Shown here piece by piece: positions 15,955 through 24,858 of a DNA stretch of 57,668 nt (positions are counted from its first letter, which is position 1; each line of letters opens with the position of its first letter). Source of the DNA: CAKQOE01 sp051892195 (lineage in GTDB: Bacteria > Bacillota > Clostridia > Peptostreptococcales > Anaerovoracaceae); assembly GCA_051892195.1 (NCBI GenBank), contig JBJFFZ010000035.1, positions 1 through 57,668 on the forward strand, read 5' to 3'. A program made the translations under genes and the position numbers. Below the pieces are notes generated by a model, which worked only from the letters and a program-made list of their open reading frames with translations, was not told the DNA's origin and ran no database searches.

Positions 15955-16845
15955 ATGAGTACAGTAGACGGAAGAAGACCTCTGCGGATCATCCGCCAGG
16001 GGATTTATGAAAATGATGTAAGAAGACTGAGCGATACGGAATCCGTGGCAAATTCATTTCTGCTGACTACGGATTTTGAGGGGAGCATCGCTCTTACCAT
16101 AAAAAATGACACCTTTGAGATCGTGGACGCCCAGTGGTCCATTCACCGGGCGCCGGATATGGACCGCAGAGGCGAAGGCCGTGCGGAGATGCTCATCGGG
16201 GATTCCGCCTTCACAGGAGACCGCCGCAACCACGTCAAGGTGCTGCCGGACTATTCTGCAGGCCAGACAGAAACCCCGGAGGATCCAAAGGCCGTATCTC
16301 CGGAGTGGGCTCACATCCGGGAGCTTTATCTGGAGGCCATGCGGGGACTGCTGCAGGCAGAAAACTATCTGCTTTACGAAAGAGGCTTCAAGGGCATTAT
16401 CGACTACGAGGAATCCTGGGATTCTGACTGCAGACCGTATCACACGGAAAAGCCGGGAGTCAATGAATGGCCTGCGTATGTGGGATCCTTTGAACACTTC
16501 AGAAAAAGAGACCTGTACAACAAGTATCTGCAGATGACTCTGATGGACAACGGAGACAGAACAGTTACTGCCCTGGGCACCTACAACGACAGCTTCCACG
16601 AAATGTCTGTGTGCTTTGTGTTTGATCCTGCGGACGGCATCATTCAGGATCTGTCCCTGAACCACGTCCGGGTTCCGTTCAAGCCGTGCCACGACTTCCA
16701 GGAGAGCTTTGCAGAGCGCTTTATCGGGCTCAACATCCACGACCTGTCCAAGCGGGAGGTTGGAAAGCTCATCGGCGGCTCCTTCGGTTGCTTCCACTTT
16801 GTGGATATTATCTACGATCTTGTGGAGATGGCCGCAGAGCTGTAG
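15955..16845 (+). CDS. DUF2889 domain protein with a partial internal duplication
   Basis: The 296-residue protein has a C-terminal DUF2889 domain (about 180-296), recognised by 'SFHEMSVCFVFDPADGIIQD' and the ending 'GGSFGCFHFVDIIYDL', equivalent to the family's GCTHL motif. The first 60 residues repeat part of the same pattern ('LTIKNDTFEIVDAQWSIHRA'), so the protein may be a decayed tandem duplication. The biochemical role of DUF2889 is unknown, and in other bacteria it often sits with CoA-ester metabolism. The tight coupling to a CoA thioesterase is consistent with that. The ribosome site GAGGAG overlaps the end of the thioesterase gene. Confidence 0.75.
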   Translation: MSTVDGRRPLRIIRQGIYENDVRRLSDTESVANSFLLTTDFEGSIALTIKNDTFEIVDAQWSIHRAPDMDRRGEGRAEMLIGDSAFTGDRRNHVKVLPDYSAGQTETPEDPKAVSPEWAHIRELYLEAMRGLLQAENYLLYERGFKGIIDYEESWDSDCRPYHTEKPGVNEWPAYVGSFEHFRKRDLYNKYLQMTLMDNGDRTVTALGTYNDSFHEMSVCFVFDPADGIIQDLSLNHVRVPFKPCHDFQESFAERFIGLNIHDLSKREVGKLIGGSFGCFHFVDIIYDLVEMAAEL

Positions 16846-16940
16846 AACGAGGATTTTTCGGCAGCATGCAGGGGCGGCGGGACGCCGCGTCTTTTTGGGC
16901 ATGCACCGCCGGGCTGCGCTGTTAAGAAATATTCATACTG

Positions 16941-16981
16941 AAAAAGCGGTACTTTCTCTGCAGAAAGCATCGCTTTTTTTT
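16941..16981 (+). terminator. Intrinsic terminator after the DUF2889 gene
   Basis: AAAAAGCG (16941-16948) and CTTTCT (16952-16957) pair with AGAAAG (16962-16967) and CGCTTTTT (from 16971), ending in eight T residues. Confidence 0.75.
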
Positions 16982-16991
16982 CATTATAGGG

Positions 16992-16997
16992 TATAAT
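16992..16997 (+). promoter_or_regulatory. Candidate -10 element of the AI-2E-type gene
   Basis: A perfect TATAAT lies just after the preceding terminator. No good -35 is present. The expected 5' leader is about 80 bases and holds nothing recognisable. Confidence 0.35.
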
Positions 16998-17086
16998 GTT
17001 GTAGTAAAGTTGAATTGTTTTGTACTGCCGGACGGATCGGGGGTCTGGTTTTTGCAGGTATCGTTTTTTTGAAGAGGTGTATTTTT

Positions 17087-18244
17087 ATGGATGACAGAAC
17101 CTTTCGGCGGAGGTGCCTTTATGTGGCGGTGACCATTCTGGCTCTTGCTCTGATCTTTGCCATGATGTGGAACATCAGGTGGATTCTGGGAACCCTGGGA
17201 GCGGTTCTCGGGAAGCTTTATTACTATATTTCTCCGCTGCTGTACGCGTTTATCATCGCTTACCTCCTGTTTATTCCCGTAAGCAATCTGGAAAATCTCA
17301 TGAGGAAAAACCCGTGGATCGCCCGGCGCAGTCCGAAATCCCTGCGGATTGTGACCATCGTGCTGACCTATGCGGCGGTGATGGCCATCATCGGCGTGAT
17401 CTTTTTCAGCATCTACCTTATGATCGGCGGTCAGCTGTCGAGAAACACGGATATTCAGCAGATTATTGATTACATTGTGTCCTATCTGTCGGGCTTCCGG
17501 TTCGGAGATCTCCAGCTGGAACAGTACCCTGCCTTCAAGGATCTTGTGGGCTCCATAGAAAGCTGGATGCAGAACTATGTCAGCTCTCTGGTATCGGATA
17601 TGGGGGCTACGGTGAGCAGCATCAGCTCTGCGGTGGTCATCGGAGTGCTGAGCCTGATTATCAGCATTTATTTCCTGCTTGACTACGAAAATCTGGTGGA
17701 ACGGATCCGCAGGATTTATATGGACGGCTTCGGCAGAACCGTGCCGGGGAACCGGATTTATCAGGGCGTGCGGATTTTTGACGGAACCTTCAAGCAGTTT
17801 TTAAAGGGACAGCTTCTTGAGGCCTGTCTGGTGGCGGGCCTGTCGGTGATCGCACTGAAGCTCGCCGGTGTCAGCTACTTCGGCATCATCGGCGTCATTG
17901 CCGGAATCTGCAACCTGATTCCGTTTGTGGGCCCGTGGATCGGAGGGGCAGTGGCCGCCGTGGTATCCCTTCTGGGAGGAGGCTACATGACCGCCATATG
18001 GGCCATTGTGGCAATGATCATCGTTCAGCAGCTGGACAATCATCTCCTGGCCCCGAAGATCGTAGGGGACAGCGTGGGTCTTCACCCGGTAATCACCATG
18101 GTGGTGCTGATCATCGGAGCCGATATCGGCGGCGTGGCAGGAATGCTTCTTGCAGTTCCCACCGCAGCAACCATAAAGAATATCATCCTGTATGCAAAGG
18201 AGCAGCGCTCCGCGGCTGAGACAGAAGAAAACCGGATTTCCTGA
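17087..18244 (+). CDS. AI-2E-family (PerM/YhhT-like) membrane protein
   Basis: The 385-residue protein has about eight membrane helices. It shows the family's conserved C-terminal pattern 'GVIAGICNLIPFVGPWIGG', followed by 'QQLDNHLLAPKIVGDSVGLH' and a final helix ending 'LLAVPTAATIKNI'. Members include autoinducer-2 exporters and Na+/H+ antiporters, so the substrate is open. The ATG at 17087 is chosen because GAGGTG lies about eight bases upstream; the longer frame from 17015 has no such site. The gene ends five bases before an alternative start of the histidine kinase, suggesting co-transcription. Confidence 0.88.
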   Translation: MDDRTFRRRCLYVAVTILALALIFAMMWNIRWILGTLGAVLGKLYYYISPLLYAFIIAYLLFIPVSNLENLMRKNPWIARRSPKSLRIVTIVLTYAAVMAIIGVIFFSIYLMIGGQLSRNTDIQQIIDYIVSYLSGFRFGDLQLEQYPAFKDLVGSIESWMQNYVSSLVSDMGATVSSISSAVVIGVLSLIISIYFLLDYENLVERIRRIYMDGFGRTVPGNRIYQGVRIFDGTFKQFLKGQLLEACLVAGLSVIALKLAGVSYFGIIGVIAGICNLIPFVGPWIGGAVAAVVSLLGGGYMTAIWAIVAMIIVQQLDNHLLAPKIVGDSVGLHPVITMVVLIIGADIGGVAGMLLAVPTAATIKNIILYAKEQRSAAETEENRIS

Positions 18245-18279
18245 AATGAATGAAAGATAACAGAAAGGGGGCGTATTTC

Positions 18280-21204
18280 ATGAGGAAACGGCTCATGGCA
18301 GGCATGGCAGCCGTCATGCTGATCGTCGGAATGGCTGCGGTCAGTGTCCGGTATTATATGTTTGTGTCCCGGACCATCTACTCGGAAAGTGTCTCCCATC
18401 TGACGGAAATCTTTCATCAGACAAACAGCTCTCTTTCTGATCTGGTGGAAAAAAACTGGAGAGGACTCCACCTGTGGAGCGATTATCTCAGGGATATTTC
18501 TGATGAAGGCGATATAGAGCGCTTCATCGCCCATGCAGGGGAAGAGACCGGATTTACTGATTTTTACTTCATTTCCCGTTCCGGGCGATACCGCACGGTA
18601 AATGGGGAAACAGGCTATCTTGACCTGAAGGAGGATCTGTCGGAGCTTATTCTTAACGGCAGGGATATTGTGGTGAATTCTGTGATTCCGGGAAAGCCCC
18701 AGATCATGGTGTTTGCTTCGCCGGCAGAGCCCGGCGTCTATAAGGGATTCGGGTATGAGGCCATTGCTGTGAGCTTTGACAATTCGGATATTGTCAGCGC
18801 TCTGGAAATCTCCGCCTTTGACGGAAGTGCCGGCAGCTATGTGCTCCATTCCGACGGCCGGGTTGTGGTGGACAACAGCACCTGGCAGGATGACGTTTAC
18901 AACTTTCTGGCGCTGCTGCGGACGGATTCCGACCTGGACAGCGAAGCCATCGATGCTCTGCGGGAGGATTTTCAGCAGGGAAGCTCCGGATCCATGGTGC
19001 TGCGTCTGGACGCAGAAAAATACTATCTGATCTACGAGTCAGCAGGTGTTCAGGACTGGATTATGGTGGGGATTGTTCCTGCAGGAGTGGTGAATGCAAG
19101 CATGAACAGACTCCAGTCTTCTACATTGCTTCTGGTAACGGCTGTTACCGTCACCCTGGGGATTCTGATTCTTGTCCTCGCTGTGCGGCAGTACCGGCAG
19201 AAGTTGAAAAGAAAGGATACGGAGATCCTCTATCGGGACGAGCTGTTTTCCAAGCTGTCGGTCCACGTGGATGACGTATTCCTGATGCTGGATGCAAAGA
19301 CCCTTCAGGCGGATTATGTCAGCCCGAACATCGAAAAGCTGCTGGGAATTTCGGAAGAACAGCTTCATGAAAATATCCGCGTGCTGGACAGCCTGCGCAG
19401 GGATTCCGCCGGGACCAGCATGCTGGATCAGCTTCCGGCCATTCGCCCGGGAATGCAGGACGAATGGGATATGGAGTACATCCATCGGAAAACCGGGGAG
19501 CTGCGCTGGTTCCACAACATCGTGCTGGGCAGCGATGTGGAGGGCGAAACAAAGTGCATTATTGTTATGTCTGACCGGACCAGAGACAGAAAGATCAATC
19601 AGGCTCTGGAGGAGGCGGTTCTTGCAGCCCAGAGTGCAAACAGAGCAAAGAGCACCTTCCTGAGCAATATGTCCCATGACATCCGGACTCCGATGAATGC
19701 CATCATCGGATTTACCACTCTGGCAACGGCCAATCTGGGCAACGATGAAAAGATCCGGGACTATCTTTCCAAGATCCTGTCCTCAGGAAATCATCTGCTG
19801 TCCCTGATCAACGATGTGCTGGATATGAGCCGTATCGAAAGCGGCAAAATCCATCTGGAGGAAACGGAGGTAAACCTTTCCGATGTGCTCCACGATCTGA
19901 AGACCATCATCAGCGGCCAGATTCATGCAAAGCAGCTGGATCTGTATATGGATGTTATGGATGTTACGGATGAGGATGTGTTCTGCGATAAGACCCGGCT
20001 CAATCAGGTTCTGCTGAACCTTCTGTCCAATGCCGTAAAATTCACCCTGCCGGGCGGGACGATCTCCGTCCGGGTGGCTCAGCTGCCTGATGCACCGGAG
20101 GGCAAAGGACTGTATGAGTTCCGGGTCAAGGATACGGGCATCGGCATGAGCCAGGAGTTTGCGGATCATATCTTTGAACCGTTTGAACGGGAGCGCACCT
20201 CCACCGTAAGCAGAATTCAGGGAACGGGCCTGGGAATGGCCATCTCCAAAAATATCATCGACATGATGGGCGGCACCATCGAAGTGCACACGGAACTGAA
20301 CAAGGGTACAGAATTTGTATTCCATGTGGCCCTGCAGCTTCAGGGAAAGCGCAGGGTTACAGAAAAAATCCGGGAGCTGGAGGGCCTGAAGGCTCTGGTG
20401 GTGGACGACGACTTCAACACCTGCGACAGCGTGACGAAGATGCTGGTGAAGGTTGGCATGCGCTCCGAATGGACCATGTCCGGCAGGGAGGCGGTCCTGC
20501 GGGCAAAACAGTCTGTGGAGATGGGAGACGCGTTCCACGCGTACATCATCGACTGGCGGCTGCCGGATATGAACGGCATCGAGGTCACCCGCCAGATTCG
20601 CAGTCTCAAAGATGATACACCGATCATTATTCTCACTGCCTATGACTGGTCAGATATTGAACTGGAGGCAAAGGCTGCCGGTGTGACTGCTTTCTGTTCC
20701 AAGCCGATGTTCATGTCGGACCTGCGGGACACGCTCCTTACAGTGATCGGACAGAAGGAACCGGAGCCGGACAGCGTTCTTCCGCTTATGAAGGATACGG
20801 ATTCCATCAAAGGAAAACGCATCCTGCTGGCAGAGGACAACGAGCTGAACCGGGAGATCGCAGTGGAGATCCTTCTGGAATACGGATTTGTAATGGAAAC
20901 CGTGGAAAACGGTCAGGAGGCGGTGGAAAAGGTGGCGACCTCCGAACCGGGTTACTTTGATCTGATCCTGATGGACATTCAGATGCCTCTGATGGACGGC
21001 TATGAGGCTACCCGGAGCATCCGGGCTCTGGAAAACAGAGAACTGGCGGAAATACCGATCCTTGCCATGACGGCCAATGCCTTTGACGAGGACCGCGCCG
21101 CTGCCATGGAGTGCGGAATGAACGGATTCCTGTCAAAGCCCATCGACATCGAGGAAACTGTCCGGACGCTGCGGCAGATGTTTGAAGGCAGCAGAGACGA
21201 ATAA
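18280..21204 (+). CDS. Hybrid sensor histidine kinase with two receiver domains
   Basis: The 974-residue protein has a first membrane helix (about 5-27), an extracellular Cache-like sensor of about 250 residues, and a second helix (about 282-302). A PAS domain (about 325-435) is followed by the HisKA domain with H466 in 'NMSHDIRTPMN' and an HATPase domain with 'GTGLGMAISKNI'. The first receiver domain has its phospho-acceptor D758 in 'IIDWRLPDMNG', and the second has D899 in 'LILMDIQMPLMDGY'. No separate output regulator or Hpt domain is nearby. The ATG at 18280 has AAAGGGGG eight bases upstream; an ATG at 18250 is also possible. It probably senses a small extracellular ligand. Confidence 0.93.
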   Translation: MRKRLMAGMAAVMLIVGMAAVSVRYYMFVSRTIYSESVSHLTEIFHQTNSSLSDLVEKNWRGLHLWSDYLRDISDEGDIERFIAHAGEETGFTDFYFISRSGRYRTVNGETGYLDLKEDLSELILNGRDIVVNSVIPGKPQIMVFASPAEPGVYKGFGYEAIAVSFDNSDIVSALEISAFDGSAGSYVLHSDGRVVVDNSTWQDDVYNFLALLRTDSDLDSEAIDALREDFQQGSSGSMVLRLDAEKYYLIYESAGVQDWIMVGIVPAGVVNASMNRLQSSTLLLVTAVTVTLGILILVLAVRQYRQKLKRKDTEILYRDELFSKLSVHVDDVFLMLDAKTLQADYVSPNIEKLLGISEEQLHENIRVLDSLRRDSAGTSMLDQLPAIRPGMQDEWDMEYIHRKTGELRWFHNIVLGSDVEGETKCIIVMSDRTRDRKINQALEEAVLAAQSANRAKSTFLSNMSHDIRTPMNAIIGFTTLATANLGNDEKIRDYLSKILSSGNHLLSLINDVLDMSRIESGKIHLEETEVNLSDVLHDLKTIISGQIHAKQLDLYMDVMDVTDEDVFCDKTRLNQVLLNLLSNAVKFTLPGGTISVRVAQLPDAPEGKGLYEFRVKDTGIGMSQEFADHIFEPFERERTSTVSRIQGTGLGMAISKNIIDMMGGTIEVHTELNKGTEFVFHVALQLQGKRRVTEKIRELEGLKALVVDDDFNTCDSVTKMLVKVGMRSEWTMSGREAVLRAKQSVEMGDAFHAYIIDWRLPDMNGIEVTRQIRSLKDDTPIIILTAYDWSDIELEAKAAGVTAFCSKPMFMSDLRDTLLTVIGQKEPEPDSVLPLMKDTDSIKGKRILLAEDNELNREIAVEILLEYGFVMETVENGQEAVEKVATSEPGYFDLILMDIQMPLMDGYEATRSIRALENRELAEIPILAMTANAFDEDRAAAMECGMNGFLSKPIDIEETVRTLRQMFEGSRDE

Positions 21205-21210
21205 TACAGA

Positions 21211-21259
21211 AAAAAGCGCACAGGGTGCTTCACAAAGAAGTGTCCTGTGCGCTTTTTTC
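21211..21259. terminator. Bidirectional terminator between kinase and lipoprotein genes
   Basis: AGCGCACAGG (21215-21224) pairs with CCTGTGCGCT (21244-21253), flanked by A and T runs. It serves the converging kinase gene and the minus-strand lipoprotein gene. Confidence 0.88.
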
Positions 21260-21306
21260 AGAAACCGGGGATGAACTGGAAAAACGGTCCGAAAGCCTGA
21301 AGCTGT

Positions 21307-21957
21307 TTACTTCAGAGCAAAGGTCTCCTCCACCAGCTTTACGCAGTCCATAACGCTGTCAAGAGGCCCTTCTGCAGAGATATAATGAAGGGTTCCGTCT
21401 TTGTCCGTAAAGACCCAGATGACCAGCATCACGTCGTCGTCCGTGTAATAGCCATAGACCTGGTAAGCCTTGCAGCCGGCCAGCTCCACCGTGGAGCCCT
21501 GAATGTTCTGGGCCCCGTCCTGCTCCATCTGGGCCCAGCAGGAGGATGCGGCCTCCTGGGCGTCCACCTGGGAACCTTCGGAGTAGTTGAGGGTAATAAT
21601 CAGCTTTCCGGAGGCATCACAGAACTGCTTCAGCGAAAGGCCGGAAACAGCAGCCACCTCTGAGTCCACATAGTCCTTCCAGTCATCCGGAACCTCGAGA
21701 AATCCGTATTTTTCTTCTCCCACTCGTTTTGAGGTCTCTTTGTCTGAGCCTTCCCTGCCGGAGCTTCCTCCCTTGAAGAAGTCCAGAATTGAGGAATCCT
21801 CGTCATTTTTTCCGGTGTTTTCTTCTGCAGAAACTCCGGCAGAGCTCATACCGGAGCCTCCTTCCCCCTGATCCTTTCCGCAGCCGCAGGCAGAAGCCAG
21901 AAGAAGAACTGACAGAAGCCCTGCAGCGGCTCTACGGAATAATAAAAATCTGTACAT
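21307..21957 (-). CDS. Secreted lipoprotein of unknown function
   Basis: The 216-residue protein has a lipoprotein signal peptide: 'FRRAAAGLLSVLLL' followed by the lipobox 'LASAC', so the mature protein should be anchored at the outer face of the membrane. After a Ser/Gly/Glu-rich linker (about 27-80) it has a compact domain starting 'YGFLEVPDDWKDY', with 'VMLVIWVFTDKDGTLHYIS', which looks like a small alpha/beta fold of the PsbP type; the match is loose. The start is chosen because GAGGAGG lies about nine bases upstream and this places the signal peptide at the N-terminus; in-frame starts further upstream would add charged residues first. Confidence 0.75.
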   Translation of the reverse strand: MYRFLLFRRAAAGLLSVLLLASACGCGKDQGEGGSGMSSAGVSAEENTGKNDEDSSILDFFKGGSSGREGSDKETSKRVGEEKYGFLEVPDDWKDYVDSEVAAVSGLSLKQFCDASGKLIITLNYSEGSQVDAQEAASSCWAQMEQDGAQNIQGSTVELAGCKAYQVYGYYTDDDVMLVIWVFTDKDGTLHYISAEGPLDSVMDCVKLVEETFALK

Positions 21958-22124
21958 CCTACGATCCCTCCTCATGTACATAATGCGTAACTCCAATTAT
22001 AGCTCAGCCGCCGGGCGGCTGCCACTTATTTTCACAGTAAGATTTTTAAAAGTGAGAATATTTGATAGTGAACAATCACCATGATTTCTGAAAGCTGGAA
22101 AAATGTCCGAAAAATGAAAAGAAA

Positions 22125-22153
22125 TTGCATATGATTTCTTGTTATGGTAAAAT
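22125..22153 (+). promoter_or_regulatory. Candidate promoter of the prepilin peptidase gene
   Basis: TTGCAT (22125-22130), a 17-bp spacer and TAAAAT (22148-22153) lie about 70 bases before the GTG start. Confidence 0.5.
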
Positions 22154-22225
22154 ATTCCATAGATTTTAAAGTGAACCATACGGACTTTCAGGAATGAAAA
22201 AACTATTCAAAGGAGGATCAACCAG

Positions 22226-22975
22226 GTGACCCATATAATAAATGCAGCAGGCGCCCTGATTATAACGGCGTGTTCCATCGCTTTATACAAAAAACTGCCG
22301 GCCCCATGGCTGTGCGAATACGATGAATATCCGGAGGAAATGCATCTGCCCGGGTTCCGGGACCGAATGAAACCCTTCCAGAAGGCAGCCGTCCCGGCTG
22401 TCCTGTGGGCGCTGATTTTTGCCGGACTGCAGCTGCGGGCCGGAGGCGGGGGCGGATTCTTATGGAGGGCGCCGGCTTCTGGTCCGGCGCTGCTTTTCGT
22501 CCTGCCGGTGATGATTCTTCTGGTGGCTGCAGCCCTCAGCGATGCGGCGTACAGGATTCTGCCGGACCAGCTGGTGGCAGGGGCCGCTTTTTTTGCGGTG
22601 GCGGTCCGGTGCGCGGCAGCAGGGGTGCAGGGCTTTGCTTCCGGCGGAGGGCTTTGGGAGGCGGCAGCGGCGGTGCCCGGGGTGCTTCGGGACTGCGGCC
22701 TGGGGGCCGCGGCAGGAGGCTTTCTGATGCTGCTTTCCATTCTTCCGGGCCTGCTTTCCTGCGGACGGGCGCCTCTTGGGGCGGGGGATGTGCGGCTTAT
22801 GATTGCCTGCGGAGCGGCAGGGGCTTCTGTTGAGGCTGCATTTTCTGTATTCTGCGGCGGGATGCTGCTCAGCGGGGTGTATATGGCGGCAGGAATTCTG
22901 TGCGGGAAGCTTTCGCCGGGAAATTCCATTGCACTTGGCCCTTTTCTTGTGTTGGCGGCGCTCCCCTGTCTGTGA
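22226..22975 (+). CDS. Prepilin peptidase (A24 family), catalytic domain only
   Basis: The 249-residue membrane protein carries the two catalytic aspartates of type IV prepilin/archaellin-type peptidases: D106 in 'ALSDAAYRILPDQL' and D188 in the 'GAGD' motif. Around them are hydrophobic helices and the C-terminal 'ALGPFL' pattern. The N-terminal methylase part of PilD is absent. It should cleave leader peptides of pilin-like proteins at the cytoplasmic face. No pilin, ATPase or assembly gene is in the window, so it is an orphan copy here. The start is a GTG with AGGAGG nine bases upstream. Its GC content is high compared with its neighbours, especially in the Gly/Ala-rich middle. Confidence 0.85.
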   Translation: MTHIINAAGALIITACSIALYKKLPAPWLCEYDEYPEEMHLPGFRDRMKPFQKAAVPAVLWALIFAGLQLRAGGGGGFLWRAPASGPALLFVLPVMILLVAAALSDAAYRILPDQLVAGAAFFAVAVRCAAAGVQGFASGGGLWEAAAAVPGVLRDCGLGAAAGGFLMLLSILPGLLSCGRAPLGAGDVRLMIACGAAGASVEAAFSVFCGGMLLSGVYMAAGILCGKLSPGNSIALGPFLVLAALPCL

Positions 22976-23018
22976 TACAATAATAGGTAAAATTGCATCA
23001 GTGGACCAGGAGGCGGAC

Positions 23019-23708
23019 ATGGAAAAGAAAGCAGAAAACAGAAAGATACGCGGGGCGATTTTTGATTATGACGGAACCATTATGGATTCCATGCCCATGT
23101 GGGGCACTGCCTCCAGCGACTATGTCCGGAAGGTTCTGGGGAAAGAACCTGCGCCGGGTCTGGATGAGCTGATCAAGGAGCTTTCTCTGGAAGAAGGGGC
23201 GAAGATTTTCCGGGAGCAGTACGGAGCTCCGGGAACCGATGCGGACATCGTTCAGGCGGTGCTGGAGACGGTGCTGGACCAGTACAGAAACACCCTGCAG
23301 CTGAAGCCGGGAATTCTTGGGATTCTTGAGGATCTTAAGAACCACGGCATCCGTATGTGTATTGCCACGGCATCCGCCCGGGAGATGATCGAATCCGGCA
23401 ACCGCCGGCTTGCCATCGAACCGTATTTTGAGCGTGTTTTCACCTGCATGGAGGTGGGAAAAAACAAGCGGAAGCCGGATATTTACAATGAGGCGGCGGC
23501 CTTTATGGGAACGGCTCCGGAGGAGACCCTGGTGTTTGAGGATGTGCTTCACGCATCAAAGACGGCTGCAGAGGCGGGCTTCTGCCTGGTAGGCGTGTAC
23601 GATGAGGCCTCAAAGGACGAGTGGGAGGAAATCTCCGGGCTCAGCAGACTTGCGCTGAAGGACTACAGCCAGTGGCCGGGGGTTATGGAACTGGAAAAGT
23701 CCATATAG
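23019..23708 (+). CDS. HAD-superfamily hydrolase, beta-phosphoglucomutase-like
   Basis: The 229-residue protein has the HAD catalytic motif 'FDYDGTIMDS' with D16 (nucleophile) and D18. A helical cap domain follows, then motif II 'IATAS' and motif III/IV 'KRKPD' and 'VFEDVLHASKTAAEAG'. The architecture is that of the phosphoglycolate phosphatase/beta-phosphoglucomutase branch, and the substrate cannot be told. The ATG at 23019 follows AGGAGG by five bases; the longer frame overlaps the prepilin peptidase gene and is rejected. Confidence 0.88.
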   Translation: MEKKAENRKIRGAIFDYDGTIMDSMPMWGTASSDYVRKVLGKEPAPGLDELIKELSLEEGAKIFREQYGAPGTDADIVQAVLETVLDQYRNTLQLKPGILGILEDLKNHGIRMCIATASAREMIESGNRRLAIEPYFERVFTCMEVGKNKRKPDIYNEAAAFMGTAPEETLVFEDVLHASKTAAEAGFCLVGVYDEASKDEWEEISGLSRLALKDYSQWPGVMELEKSI

Positions 23709-23771
23709 AATTTATTATAGAAAGAAACGGGAATCGCTGATGACATGCGGTGCGCAGCAGAGGAGAAGAAC

Positions 23772-24824
23772 ATGAAGACCATCCGAATCAACGCCGGAAA
23801 CAAGGAAAACGGATATGAAGTAAAAATCGGTGCCGGCCTGCTGAATCAGGCAGGGGCCATGATCAGGGAGGTGCTGAAGGCGCAGCGCCTTGCGGTATTT
23901 ACGGATTCCACGGTGGACCGCCTGTACGGAGACCGGGTGACACAGCAGCTTGAGGCTGCCGGATTTCAGGTCTGCCTGTATGTGTTTCCTGCCGGAGAGG
24001 CATCCAAGAATTTTTCCACGGTGGAAGGGTTTATCGACTTTATGGCCGAAAACCACCTGACCAGAAAGGATGCCGTGGTTGCTTTAGGCGGCGGAGTGGC
24101 CGGGGATATGGGAGGCTTTGCAGCGGCCATTTATCTCAGAGGCATTTCCTTTGTTCAGATCCCAACCACCCTTCTTGCGGCGGTGGACTCTTCCGTGGGC
24201 GGAAAGACCGGCATCGATATCGGAGCCGGAAAAAACCTGGTGGGAGCCTTCTGGCAGCCGGAGCTGGTGCTCTGCGATACGGAGGTATTCGGTTCTCTGA
24301 CCAATGATCAGATTCTGGACGGAACGGCGGAAATTCTCAAGACCGGGGCTATTTTAGACAGGGATCTGTTTGAAAAGGCAGCAGAAAATGACATCATGTC
24401 CATGGCGGAGGAAATCGTGGAACGGTGCGTTGCGCTGAAGGGCCAGGTGGTGGCTGCAGACGAGAAGGAATCCGGCCTGCGGAAGATCCTGAACTTCGGT
24501 CACACCATGGGACATGCCATCGAAAAGTATTACCGGTACAGCCTGAGCCACGGAAAGGCTGTGGCCATGGGGATGCTTCTGGTTACCCGGGGGGCAGAAG
24601 AAAAGGGGCTGACAGAAAAGGGGACGTATGACCGGCTCAGAAGGGTCATAGAGGCCAAAGGCTTTGCCCCGGACTGCGATGCACCTCTGGAAGAGCTCTG
24701 CCGGCTGGCTTCCTCCGACAAGAAGACCAGCGGAAACAGCATCAGCCTGGTGTATCTCCCGAAGCTTGGGGAAGCCGGTACCTATGACGTAGCCCTTGAA
24801 AACCTCATCGGTTTTATGCAATAA
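23772..24824 (+). CDS. aroB: 3-dehydroquinate synthase
   Basis: AroB converts DAHP to 3-dehydroquinate, the second step of the shikimate pathway, using NAD and a divalent metal. The 350-residue protein shows the NAD-binding 'ALGGGVAGDMGGFAA' and the signature 'QIPTTLLAAVDSSVGGKTGI'. Metal and active-site residues are seen in 'LNFGHTMGHAIE' (the two histidines bind zinc). The ATG at 23772 follows GAGGAG at six bases. It opens a block of aro genes running through aroA, aroC and chorismate mutase, with short gaps or overlaps. Confidence 0.95.
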   Translation: MKTIRINAGNKENGYEVKIGAGLLNQAGAMIREVLKAQRLAVFTDSTVDRLYGDRVTQQLEAAGFQVCLYVFPAGEASKNFSTVEGFIDFMAENHLTRKDAVVALGGGVAGDMGGFAAAIYLRGISFVQIPTTLLAAVDSSVGGKTGIDIGAGKNLVGAFWQPELVLCDTEVFGSLTNDQILDGTAEILKTGAILDRDLFEKAAENDIMSMAEEIVERCVALKGQVVAADEKESGLRKILNFGHTMGHAIEKYYRYSLSHGKAVAMGMLLVTRGAEEKGLTEKGTYDRLRRVIEAKGFAPDCDAPLEELCRLASSDKKTSGNSISLVYLPKLGEAGTYDVALENLIGFMQ

Positions 24825-24858
24825 TGTACGAAAGTAAAAAGAGAAGGAAGTAATTATT

